Assembly (NCBI GenBank): GCA_032358165.1
Contig: JAALGY010000041.1
Span: 1,922,001 to 1,986,000 of the forward strand
Direction: 5' to 3'
Length of the DNA stretch: 64,000 nt
DNA from: Diplosphaera chodatii
Taxonomy: Eukaryota > Chlorophyta > Trebouxiophyceae > Prasiolales > Stichococcaceae
The translations under genes were made by a program, and so were the position numbers. This document shows positions 1 through 11,473 of the stretch, in pieces. The stretch's first letter is position 1; each line of letters begins with the position of its first letter. The notes under the pieces were generated by a model. It was not told the DNA's origin, ran no database searches, and was given only the letters and a program-made list of their open reading frames with translations.

Positions 1-340
1 ATGCGCAGCTGACCTGTATCAATGGTGTGATCAGCAAGTTTTGGCACCATGACCTTTAGCACCAGACTGCCAGCAACTGCTGTATGTCTCACACCGCAGC
101 AGCCCCGCAGTTTACGTCAGGTCACAATGAACAAGCGAAGCGCCGATTGCAAGTATGACGCGGGAGTGAGCCACCGCTGTATTGCTCAGCCTGATGCATG
201 TTGCACATATCAGAGGGAGCGCACTGCATGCTATAATGATTGCACGGCACACACCCCACGTGTGCGTATCTGATACTCGTCTGCATGACGCAGATGCGCA
301 GGCTTGAAACCTACACGCAACGAACGTCCAGCCCACCAAC
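1..340. other. Upstream region, no supported gene
   Basis: I see no convincing exon here. Short open frames on both strands lack family signatures and coherent splice sites. It may hold the 5' UTR or promoter of the gene that begins near 341. Confidence 0.4.
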
Positions 341-3300
341 ATGAGCAGTGCCTGGGGCGGTGAGCATCAATGGGAAGGCACACGCGGGACTGAGCAGGCA
401 GCACAGCGGCAGGCGCAAGTGCGACACTCTGTGCAACAATTCGCCGGTGACCATGTCATCACAACGGGCCGATTTACGCCGGAACAGAGGCGGCACCAGC
501 AGCACTCGCAGCACCAGCGGTTGCAGCAATTGCTGGCACTGCACCAGCAGAGGCGCCTGCCCCGAGGCGATGCCAGACTCTTGCAGCTGCTGCTGCACCA
601 GCAGGCAGCGCAGCAGGGGCGCCTGACCGCAGCCGGGATGCAGCAGCTTCAGGTGCTCGAGCAGCAGGAGGCAGCTCAGCAGCAGGTCCAGCAGCAGCAG
701 GCCCAGCAGCAGGCCCAGCAGCATCAGCAGCGAGCTCAGCAGCAGGCACAGCAGCGGCAGATGCAGGTGCAGCATCAGCATCAGCAGCAAGCTCAGCAGC
801 AGGCACAAATGCGCGTGCAACAACAACAACATCAGCGGCAGTGGCAGCAGCAGCCGCAGCAGCAGCGCCAAGGCATGCCTATAGCTTTGGCAGCCGCACC
901 AGCAGCCACATCAGCAGTGACAGCAACTCGCACTACCCAGGGTGGTGCACAGCAGCTGAACGACTCGATGGGCGTGATGAACTCCCTGGTTTCGCAGCTT
1001 GCGTCTGCCAACCCGGTGCCACAAGATCAGGCGATTGTCAAACCCCACCAGGTGCATAGTGCTTAACACCACCCTACAAAACCACTGCAGTCAAGCATCT
1101 GGGCGATATATTTGCATTGACCACCACTGTGGGCGTGTGGTGGCATCAGGTGTTGTGTGTCGAGCTATAGAGGCTTGGGATAGCATAGGGAGGCACAGGG
1201 CGGTTCCATGCAGCTGTGCATGCGTCCGCAGTTGCGGCAGCGCATGGAGCAGCTGCGCGCGCGGCGTGACGGGGCGGTGGAGCGCACCATGCGCCGCCAG
1301 ACGCAGCTCGAGCACGAGTTCTTTGCGCACAAGCTGGCCATCCAGGACGCGCTGCAGAAGGAGCTGGCGGAGCTCGAGAACGAGGTGCGGCTCGCTGCAA
1401 TCTGTCCAGGGCGGCAAGACTGTGGTGTGCATGCGCACCATCAAGCAGCATGCATGCTCTCGCCGTTTGTAGGTGTTCTCAGAGCAGGTATGACCGCAGC
1501 TGTGCCCGTGCGGAGTGTGTGATGCGCCTGCATACACTGCTCCGTGACTGCAGAATGAGCAACCTGCTCTGCGCCTGCTGCATGCAGTCTCGCAAAGCTG
1601 AGGCGCAGCTGGAGTGGCATGCAAAGAACGGTTTGTCGTTACCGACTTGTATTACCAACACTCTGCACCATGGCTGCCAACCTCCAGCCCCAGCTGCTCG
1701 AAGACAATGAGGGCTGCTATGAGACATCCCATCACGCCTTGGTTCATCTTGATCGACAGGTGCCATTGCACTGATGGCCACGGGTGGCGCTGCTGTTGCA
1801 TCAGCTGTGGTCGAAGCCGCTTCTCAAGCACCACCTGCACTTGCCGCACCAGCGGCGGCTGCTTCATTGGCAAACCCCGCAGCAGCACCGACGGCTCCTA
1901 CAGAGGCTGCAGGTAGGAACTGCTTGTTGGTTTGGGAAACTTCCATCCATTCATGCATACAAGGACACACTTCCCCGATCCGACAGATTCCTCGCACCAT
2001 GTGATCCACACGGTAACGACATGAGTACTGTGTCGAAGGTGCAGGAGAGGCGCTGCCCTCAGATCAGCTGGTGTCCGTGCCAGTGTTCGCACCGCACCTA
2101 GCTGCTGTGGGTTCAGTGCACCTTGCTTCAGCGATGCCGCCCCCAGGTGCAGCTGCCAAGCCGGGAGTGGCGGCCACCCAAGTGGCGACAGCGGCCCTAG
2201 AGATCAGACCTGCACCCAGAGCAGCCGGAATATCTGCTGCTGCAGCAGCTGCTGCAGCTTCTGTGGCGTCACCACCGCGGACAGCCACACAGGCACTGCC
2301 GTCAGAGCCTCCACCGGTGCAGTCGCCTGGGTTGCCTCCCCGGCCGCCGGCCTCGGCCAGGCGTCAACGCAGCGGCCCTGTCGCCCGGCCAGACGACAGC
2401 CTGGATGTGAGCCCTGCAGCGGCGCTGCAGTCCGCAACAGCAACTGCTGGCCATGAAGACGCTATGGCTGTGCCCATTCTCCATCAGCAGGACCAGCCGC
2501 AGCTGCAGCCGACTGGTACCCCAGGCGCAGCAGCCCTTGCAGCAGGACGAGGGCAGCGGCGGCGGCAGCAGGCTGCAGGCGCCGACCATGCAGCCTCTGG
2601 CTCGGGTGCCATGGCGTCCCGCGGCAGGCGGATGGACCTGCTGGCCTCGGCAGCGGTGTCAGGAGCGCCGTCGACGCAGCAGCAGCCGGCGTGGCCCAGC
2701 CAAGCAGTGGCACTGTCGCCAAATGGCGCCGCCGCAGCGCTGCTGTCCTTGCAGCCTGGGCCAAGTGTCCAAACTGCCGCAGCCGAGGAGCAGCCATCGG
2801 CAGCACCTGGTCCAGCAACTGCACATCCATCAGCCGAACCAATGGTTGTCGGTGAATCAGGGATCACCTTGGCAGGCAGCAACGCAGCTGCAGATCCTGC
2901 AGCAGACGCGCAGCACACGGCAGCACGCAGCTCACTGCCGGCCCACAGTGACGCTACTGACCCTGCAGCGGCAGGCAGCCCAGCAGAGAAAGACTCGGAA
3001 CCCACGGTCATCGATCTGGATGCCGACAGCGGCGCGACAGCGCCGTCCGCAGACCACAGCGGCAGCTGGCACGTGGACGTTGGTGATCCCCTGGCAGTGG
3101 AGCTGGAGGATGCGTCCAAGCCCGTCGGGCAAGCTCGCAGCAGCGACCACAGCAGTCAAGGCTCTGGCAGCAGGAAGCGCAAAGCGGCTGGCGGCGTCGG
3201 CACCGCCGGCCCACCGCAGCATGCCGAGACCAGTCTGACTGCAGACCAGCCCAGCGGTGAAGGCGGTGCTCGTGAGCTACAGCCACCGGCAGCAGAGGAC

Positions 3301-6300
3301 CGGCAGCTGGCTGCTGCACAGTGGACGGCGGTCGAGACGACCTGGCATCTGCTGCCTGGTAGGGACAAGCCAGCACGGGTGAAGGATGTGAATGCAATTG
3401 CCCGGGAGACCGATGACCAGGTACAACTGGAACCTCAAAATGCATATGCAGGCTACTGACTGTGAACAGTGCATGAGAAGTGGCCCAACTTGGTTTTGCG
3501 AGGCTTTGTTGCACCAGCTGCAGCATCATATTGCATATTGTTCTCATGGTGGAGGGAGCATGAACACTCTATGTCGTTCAGGGCGTTGCTGCAACCATCA
3601 CCCAGCACGCGGATGCTCGGCAGCGGCTGGCAGTGCAGCCTGATCTGCCAGAACCTGCAGCAGGTTAGCGCTGTATCAGGCGACATTCTATGATCTTTGC
3701 ACTGATAGCTGCACTGATAGCTGTGTAGCCTGAACTCGGCGCCAATGCCGTGCAATGCCATGTTTCTGATGTGTGATGGCGTGTCCGCTGATGCTGCACC
3801 AGGAGCACATGGCGGTGGGCCGGCCAGTGTGCACTCGTCTCGGCAACACAGTCGAGCATCAGCATCCCCAATGCCAGCAGATCAGCCTGCACATGACAGC
3901 ACGGCTGGGCAGGTCCGCACCGTCAGAGGACAATCTGCGCTAAGCCGCGGCCATGCAGCGGTTGTGCGAACCCAACCAGGCAGCAGCCCTAGTGCAAGCG
4001 GCGGCAGCACGGCACCAGATGCAGCTGGCAGAGTGCCAGCAGGGGGCAGCAGGAAACGTCGCAGGCCGGCGCGAGGTAGTCCTCTGGCGGCTGGTGCACA
4101 GTCTGGCGACGAGACTGGCGTGGCGCCCCGCAAACGCAGACGCCGTGGGGTCAAAAGGCTCTCACAATTGGCGCGCACCGCTGCAGCTGCAGAGCCCAGC
4201 TCCAGCGAGCAGCGCGCCAGCGGCTTGGACTTGCAGGATGAAGCTCGGCAAAGCAGCCATCGGCAGTTCCCCGAGAATGCTGCCACACCGCTCAGCACGC
4301 CGCACGGCGCTGCGGCGGACGCCAGCCCTGGGGCGGATTCACCCAGCCCCCGCCAGAGGCGGGCAGCCGCAGAGCAGTCGGCCGCCGTGACGCAGGCAAT
4401 GCTGCAGCCCCTCAAGCCTGCAGCAAAGCCAGCCGCGAAGCCTGGTGTCAAGCCCGGCCACGCTGGTGCGGCAAGCAAAAGGTCGCCGAGCAGCAAGCCT
4501 GCAGCAGATGGTGCTGCAGCCCACCTAGCGGCGCCAGCGGCGGCAGCCAAGGCGCCAGATGCTGACGAAGGTGCCGCTGCGCCGGCCGCAAACAGCGCTG
4601 CGGGCACGGACCCCGCAGCAACGGACAGCAAGCCGGGCGACTCCTTCTATGTCTTCCGGCTGCCTCGGGTCCGGCCCAAGGGTGTGCCCCCTGCACTCGC
4701 CCTATCACATCCCAAAGGGGCTGCCTTCCTGACCCTTGTACCACTGTATGGCTCTCAGCATCAAGTCCGCATGCCATGCATACTCGGCTGGTGGCTTTGA
4801 TGCAGCTGGCGGGTGGCAGTTCCCGGTGTCCATCTTCACAGCAGCTGGCCTGGAGCCACCGCCGGGCACCGCACCCTCGCACGCAGCAAAATCCCCAGGC
4901 AGCAATGCGGCTGGCAGCGGCGCCCAGGGTGATGCATCGGGATCGTTGCCGCCTGGCGACAGGCCGCTGCAGCAGATGCACACCAACCTGCCAGACCTGA
5001 AGTGGCACCTGAACCGTCAGGCCATCATCAGCAGGTGTGTGCGCACCGCTGAAACGCCGCCCCGGGCGCAACCACATGCGGGCAAACCAATTTTGATGAA
5101 AACATGTAGGTTTGGAGTGGACATAGCCTGTGGAACCATACTATACATTGCACCACGCAGGGCATGGAACGACAGGGACAACGTGACGCGCCGCATACCC
5201 AAGACGTGGGACGAGGCCCTGGCGCACCCCACGCTGCGCAGCCTCACGCTGCGCTCCAGCCGCCGGTATGTGGCAGGGCCGGCAACTCAATAGTCCATGC
5301 TTGCAACCCCACTTTACCTTTCGAGTGCCGCTCATCCCACATCTAGTATTTTCGTCACTGCGTGTGCATTCGTGGTGCATTGCTGGACATGCTAATCTGC
5401 CGGTCCACATGGTCCATGCTGCTGCAGGTACAGCGTGCGCAGCATCGTTGGGCTGCGCGGGGGCGCCGGCCCTGCGTGGCTGCTGCACAAGCTGCTCGCG
5501 GAGTTTGGCATCGACCGCAAGGTGAACGGCGTCAGGCGAGCTGCCCCCAGGCAGCAGTGGCTGCCAGCATGGCGTTCCGCACGACTGCAGCAGCCGAAGC
5601 CTCAGGCTTCAGAGCAGCCATCTCAACAGCCGTCTCAGCAGCCCAAGCAGCACCAGCAGCAGCAGCAGCCACAGCCAGCTCATGGCGCGGCCGCCCCGCC
5701 TATTGGCAGGTGGTCAGCGAGTGCCAGACATCAGCCTCACTATTGATCCATATGCCGGCCACGCTGACTCCTGTTTCAGCCCCATAACATGTGTTCGTGC
5801 ATGTGCCCCTGGGTATGCATGTGGACGGTGCTGACAACATCCTCTTCTGACATCTGCAGCCAGCAGCGCCCGCCGGAGCAGGAGCGCAGCGAACGAAGCC
5901 CCAACACCCGTGAAGACACTGTTGCGCCCCAGAATGATGAGGACGCAGCAGCTCCTGCTGCTGCAGCGCCTGTTCCTGCGAACGCGTCAGCCGACGCTGT
6001 GCCGGGAGCGCCCGACATGCCCGCTGCGGCTAACCTACACGGGGAGGGTGGTGTCATACAGCCTGAGGACTCGGCAGGTGCTGCGGCAGAGCATGGCGTG
6101 CTGCCACTGCAGCAGGATCCAGCTCCTGACGCCATGCCATTGGCAACTTCAGCAGGTGGAGCAGCTGCGGATGGCATGGCAGATGCAGATCAGATGCTGC
6201 TTCAACCGCATCAGCTTTCAGGTGACAGCGTGCCAGGGCTGCCGGATGCCGCAGGCGATGTCATCGGTGCCGCCCAGTTGCCGGTGGCATCGAGCTCGGC

Positions 6301-7294
6301 CCAGGTTGACGACATCATTGCAGATGCGCCCCCGATCATGCCCAGCCACAGTCAGCCTCAGCTGCACCAGCATCAGCAGCAGCAGCAGCAGCAGCTAGGT
6401 GCTGATGCAGCGCGTGAGCACGCACCAGTGGCAGCTGTCAACCAGGATGCCATGGCCATGGAACCAGCATGCCAGCAGCAGCTGCCCGATGCTGCTGAAG
6501 GACTGCTGCGGCCGCCGACTGCTGCGCGGCCAAGCAGGCCGGATGCGGACAATGTGGATGATGACGGTGCTGTGGCTATGGCTACTGCAGCAACGCTTGC
6601 TGCCGTTGTGGATGCTGTCGCAGAGGCTGCGCAGCCAGCAGGTCGTAGTGTGATGTCCACAGCTGTGGCTGAGGCCACTGCAGCGACGCTTGCTGCTGCT
6701 GTGGATGCCGTGGCAGAGGTTGCGCAGCCAGCAGATCCAGGTGTGGTATCCATGCCTGTGGCTGAGGCCACTGCAGCGACGCTTGCTGCTGTCGTGGATG
6801 CCGTGGTAGAGGCTGTGCAGCCATCAGATGCAGCTGCAGCATCCGCATCAGACGTCACTGCCGACAGACCCGGATTGCCGCCTGCCGAGGCAGAAGCTGC
6901 AGGGCAGCAGATGGATAGCGGGCAAGCCGCTCTGACACCAGCAGAGCACACAGAGCAGGCGAGCGGCATTGCAGCAGGGCCAGCAGCCATTCCGAGGCCC
7001 ACTCAGGCAGCGGCAGAACCGGCAGCAGAGCTCTCGGTGCTTGCAACCTTGCAGGCACACTCGACAGCAGAGCCAGACAGTGGTGGCACCGCAGGGCTTT
7101 CGGAGCACTTGCCAGAATCTATGCCAGCAGGCATGCTGCCACGAGTGCCACCGCTGGATGCGGATGCCATTGCCAAGGCTGCTGCTACCCCCGCAACTGG
7201 CAGTGGTGACACGCCTGTGGCCGTGCAGGGTAAGGCAGTGGCAAAAGTTCATCCTAGCAAGGCGCTGATCCCCTGGCCGCAGCAGCTGTACTGA
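341..7294 (+). CDS. Large Gln/Ala-rich putative nuclear protein, family unknown
   Basis: I do not recognise this gene. A multi-exon frame can be followed along the plus strand: 341-1051 is Gln-rich; 1214-1384 is a charged, probably coiled-coil exon (RMEQLRARRDGAVERTMRR); a short exon spans 1588-1630; a long Ala/Pro/Ser-rich exon runs about 2047-3420; another covers about 3780-4740 with basic clusters (GSRKRRRP, PRKRRRRGVKR) that look like nuclear localisation signals; and short conserved-looking blocks lie at about 4830-5030, 5160-5265 (TWDEALAHPTLRSL) and 5427-5530 (SIVGLRGGAGPAWLLHKLL). The last exon, about 5860-7294, is acidic and Ala-rich, with three 31-residue repeats. Splice junctions with gtg/gtr donors and tgcag acceptors separate the blocks. 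The composition suggests a chromatin or transcription scaffold, but that is inference. Exon limits are approximate and this could be more than one gene. Confidence 0.5.
6581..6859 (+). repeat. Three tandem 93-bp coding repeats
   Basis: Copies start at 6581, 6674 and 6767, exactly 93 bp apart. Each encodes a 31-residue unit built around ATAATLAAVVDAV and ending near VAEA. The third copy decays at its end. Because the period is a multiple of three, the reading frame is preserved. Confidence 0.8.
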
Positions 7295-8172
7295 GTGATG
7301 GTGATATGCGGGTCTGGTGCTGCTCACGGCTGCCCGCCCAGTACGAGTACATCTTGATGGGAGCCGTTTGGAGCGTTTTCAGCAAATGTTCAGGACCCTT
7401 CTGTCTTGTGTAGGAACGAGGTGGTTTACCACTTACTCTTGTACAGCTGATCAGGTTCACATCTTCGGCATATGAAAGCATACGAGTGCTTTGTGGAATC
7501 GAGTCCATGTGCCCTGCCAAAAGTCGTTTACCAGTCTTTGTTTAGGCAAAAAGGATACTAAGCTCCAGCAGGACACCGACGTATGAATCAGACACAAGAT
7601 GCACGTTGTCTGAACCTGGTGTGCGCCACAGTTTGCCAGGTCCGCTGTGCGACGTCCCCAGTAGTACATGCAGGGTTTGGTGCTGTGACCCCTCCCTTTG
7701 TCAGCGGTGTCCCTGCCATCACAATTGCCGACCTCAATCAGTGCAGCAGACCATCATCTTGCATCCTCGTCTGCTCACACCCCACCAATGCTCAAACAAC
7801 AATGCTTACTTCACAAGGCACTCGCCCGCTTGGGGGTACGGATGTGTAAACCATCATACACCTGCCACTGCTCACCTCCAGCGTGGTGTGCCTCTGCAAC
7901 ATCCGCAAGTTGATTGAACGCCGACTTGCGTCGACAATGTCTGGTTTGCCGTTGGCTGCACCAGGCGCCCTACTTCCATGCGAAGGTTGCCGCCCGCTCA
8001 TTAAACTTCTCAGGCGTCAGCTTTGGCAGCACTGTGTACCTGCAGTGACGTGGCAATGTAAGCAACGTAAGCTCCAGCTGGTTTTGTAGTCCGAGCCTAC
8101 TCGGCAGGCATCATGCGAGACGCGGGATGGTGTGCAACGGGTTTGATTCGCCCTCTGATAGGATTTCAGACC
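7295..8172. other. Convergent intergenic region
   Basis: This stretch lies between the stop of the Gln/Ala-rich gene (+) and the stop of the methyltransferase gene (-). It should hold the two 3' UTRs. Several short open frames overlap here but none has a recognisable domain or spliced continuation. Confidence 0.4.
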
Positions 8173-11026
8173 TCACCGCAAGAGGCGAGTGTCGACGCCG
8201 CCTATCGTGATGGGGTGCTTCCAGTCAGCCTGCATATGCCCAAACGAGGCTGGTGGTAGGTGGGGCGGAGACACTGTTGGAGAGGCGAGATCGACGAAAC
8301 TAGTACAGTGCACGATGCAGTGGGACGCAACCGTTCTGTTTGGACAGACCTTCAGACAGGGTTTTAGGGTCCAAACAGGGGTCCTGTCACCTTCATGCGC
8401 AGGTGGCGGGTGACCTGCTTGCTGCCTGCCCCGCTGAGCACATACACCGGCGTCTCGTTGCACTCGGCCTGCATTTGCAGAGCCTCACTCTGACATGCAT
8501 GGTCGCACTCATGCTGGTGGGTCGGTTGTTGTCAACGGCGGTAGCATGCCAAAACGAGCGGCCTGCTCGGTCAGCAGTGCAGTTCCATGGGGACCGACCT
8601 TGCAGAATGCCGCCAGATCCTGCCAAGACGCCTCCAGGTCATCTTCTGCCTGGAGGTGCAGGATTTCGGCTGGTTGGTCGACATGCACCATCGATGCAGC
8701 TGCCTGTGACACTGTGTAAATGGGGTTAGCACTCCTCGTTTCTGCTACAGTGGCTGCTGGATGAACAATGGGGCCGGGTGCACAGCATGACCAGCAGCTG
8801 ATACGGCGTCCTGCAGACAGAAGCTGTTTGCACCTGGTGATCACCACCCAGCAGCCGCTGGCCCCACGGCGGGTTAACCACCGTGAGCGACGGCCGCTGC
8901 GGCAGCTGCCACGAGCCCGCGCTGCCCAGCCGCAGACCCAGATTCCCCAGCACCCCCGCCGCCTCCGCATCCCTGCCAGCAGCAGCGTGCTGCTTGAGGC
9001 GCATGCCACAGGCGGACGATGGACATATGTCGACATACGGCCCAGCATGCTGCTTACTGCTTGATCTGCCTCCTGACATACGACTCCATACAGACGTGCG
9101 TGACTATGTCGACATCAGTCCTGTAGTCCCACCTGGCAGCGAGCGAGAGGGCGCCCTCGTGGGCATCGGTCCCCAGGGCGGAGCCGCCCCATGGCCGCCG
9201 CTCCATGGCTGCCTGCGCGGTCGCCGTGCCCCAGGCGCGCGCATCGAAGTCGGGCCACTGCTGGAAGGGCCACGCGCTGCGGGACAGCCCCGGCGCCGCG
9301 TTTGCCGCCATCAGAGCCGCTTCAATGAGGAAAGTGCCGGACCCACACATCGGATCCACCAGCACCGCATCTGCAGGGGCCAGCAGTCGTTGCACATACT
9401 GCGCTGCGCAGCACTATACACCCTATGGAGTGCAGGCACCAGGGGGAGAAGGATGACTGTCGTGCTTTGCCGCGGCCAGCTCTGACAAGAAGCGTGCAGG
9501 CAGCCAGCACGACAGTGGCACACGTCGCAGGGCGCACCTGGGTTCTGCTCAGCAAGCGCTGGCCACCCAGCAAGCAACAGGATGCCTGCAGCCGCAGCCT
9601 CGTTCAGGCTGGCCCTGTGCATGGCTTCGCGGTAGCCACGGCGGTGCAGCGACTCGCCGCTCATGTCGCGGTAGATGAGGATCTGGTCCTGCAGATTGCG
9701 CAGGTGCGGGCTCGGTGTGCATGGCGGGCGTCTCACGCAGGCAGCACAGCACTACTGGCAATCAGGCGCCAGTGGCCTGACTGACGTGCCTCAAGGTGCT
9801 TGAGGCATGATGGCACAACTGCTGCGGTTGTTTGGTACAATGGTTGACACCTGGAAGCAGCTGACGAAGAGCGGCAGCTCAGCGTGGCCGTCTGGCGGCA
9901 GCGGCTTGGGGCGCCCCGCGTCGCGCAGCGCATCGCAGATCGCGTCCTTGACGCGCGTGCGCACCAGCATCTCTGACGGCACATCTGCAAAGGTGGGAGT
10001 TCAGGCAATATTGGTGCACGATACGGGCTCTGGCCCCGACATGTTGGCATCTGCAGTGGTCAACGACGTCATGGGCACTATCGAACACCCCTGCAGGAGA
10101 AATGTGCCCAATACGCACCAGTGCAGCTGCCAATGCGAGCATCGACGCTGAAGCTTTGTCCCGGCTGCAGCAGCATGCTCCAGTCAGCAGCCTGCCGAGT
10201 TGCCCGGTACAGCTCCTGTACAATCCACACAGCACACAGCATGAGGCCAATCATGGCTTACTGATTTGTCTCCGAAAAGCTCACTACGGTGCATGATTTT
10301 TGAGCAGCAAATCCTGCATGTGCTGGGATGGCAGGCTCACACCTCGCCACCGGGCCTGTCGGGGCTGAGGCTGTCTTGGGCGACCAGCTGCAGCACACGC
10401 ACCGCCGCCCGCAGCCACAGGTTCGCACGATAACCAAGTGCAATTCCTGGTCCCCTGCAGCACAGACTGCATGCTGAGCGGCCGGCATCTGCAGCTCTGC
10501 GTCCTGGAGCACTGCCTACTCACCAGCGTTTACCCGGTTCATTGTGACCCAAACTCAAGCAGCAGCAAGCAGCGTGGTGATGGCCGAAGATTAGGTGTAT
10601 GTGTGCAACACGCTCTCACCAGAAGTACACGCCGGCCTTGCCGACATTGGCGCCGGCTGCGCCGATCTGCGGGGCCAGCAGCTCGTTCAACACCACCTCC
10701 TCCAGCCCAGGGTGGCACGTCACGTAGTAGCGCTCCATCTGGGGCAGGCGGCGGTCGTTGCGCCGCTGCTGCGGCGGCTGCCCTGCCGCCGCTTGTGCAG
10801 CAGTGCGGGACCGCCGCTGGCTGCATTGCCTGCCTGGCTGCTGCTGTGAGCTGCTGCTGGATCTGAAGTCGCGCAAGCTGACCAGCCGCTGCGCAGTCTC
10901 GGCCTGGCAGCCGACATGCGATGCCAGGCTGCCGCAGGACGGCAGATGCGGCAGCATGCACCTGCATGGAAAGACGGCCGCTGGCGCAGACCGCAGGCCG
11001 AGCATGCCCATCATGAGTGCTCGCAT
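8173..11026 (-). CDS. THUMP-domain RNA (guanine-N2) methyltransferase, RlmL/Trm14-like
   Basis: A complete ten-exon model closes in frame: complement of 8173-8229, 8391-8468, 8599-8649, 8834-8972, 9133-9370, 9538-9688, 9866-9984, 10119-10215, 10343-10454, 10620-11026 (482 aa). The first exon carries an Arg/Gln-rich leader (possible organelle presequence) and then [19 protein letters not shown], the start of the THUMP region. [14 protein letters not shown] and [12 protein letters not shown] complete it. The methyltransferase part shows [16 protein letters not shown] motif I ([14 protein letters not shown]), the catalytic NPPWG motif, and the terminal [14 protein letters not shown] typical of the family. 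The expected role is SAM-dependent guanine-N2 methylation of rRNA or tRNA; the exact target cannot be told. The start could instead be an internal Met at 11014, 11011 or 11005. It shares a roughly 450-bp divergent promoter with the kinase. Confidence 0.9.
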
Positions 11027-11473
11027 ATTTCTGCCGAGGGTGAGTGTGGCGTTTGTGCAATGGCTGCAAATGTAGTGCGGCTCATGCGAAGGAGTTGGAG
11101 CAATCCAATCCCGATGTGCTGAAGGTCAATGCACAAGCCGGCTCTTGTAGCTCGGCAAAGGGCTGTAGTTGCTGCTGCAGATGCTCAAACAGCCTTGCGT
11201 GCACTTCGGCAACGCAAAATCGTGATGGTTCGCACCCCGGCTGCCTGCCCTGGGCCGCCGAGTAAATAACTCCCTGGCATGGTCAGGTGACATCACTCGC
11301 CATGGTGCCTTGGGTGACTACCACGCGCTGACGAGAAGGTCTGTCACCCGTCGTCCTGACCTTGCAAAGAATGCGGATTCGAGGTGCAAGGAGCGCACCG
11401 GCGAGACGAACGGCTGGCGGCTTGCCTCAGCTCACAACGACTTCCTGACTGCAGCTGCTAACACGACATACAC
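11027..11473. promoter_or_regulatory. Divergent intergenic promoter region
   Basis: This interval separates the start codons of the methyltransferase (-) and the SnRK2 kinase (+), so both promoters must lie in about 450 bp. I recognised no specific element. Confidence 0.4.

Noticed and set aside
311..871. Minus-strand Leu-rich open frame (186 codons)
   Set aside because: It is the antisense shadow of the CAG-rich coding exon: CTG repeats read as polyleucine. No splice or family support.
2064..3547. Several long minus-strand open frames
   Set aside because: They lie opposite the long Ala/Pro-rich exon and have the compositional bias expected of antisense GC-rich sequence.
8100..8170. tRNA-like T-loop (GGTTTGATTCG)
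   Set aside because: I could not fold matching acceptor, D and anticodon arms around it.
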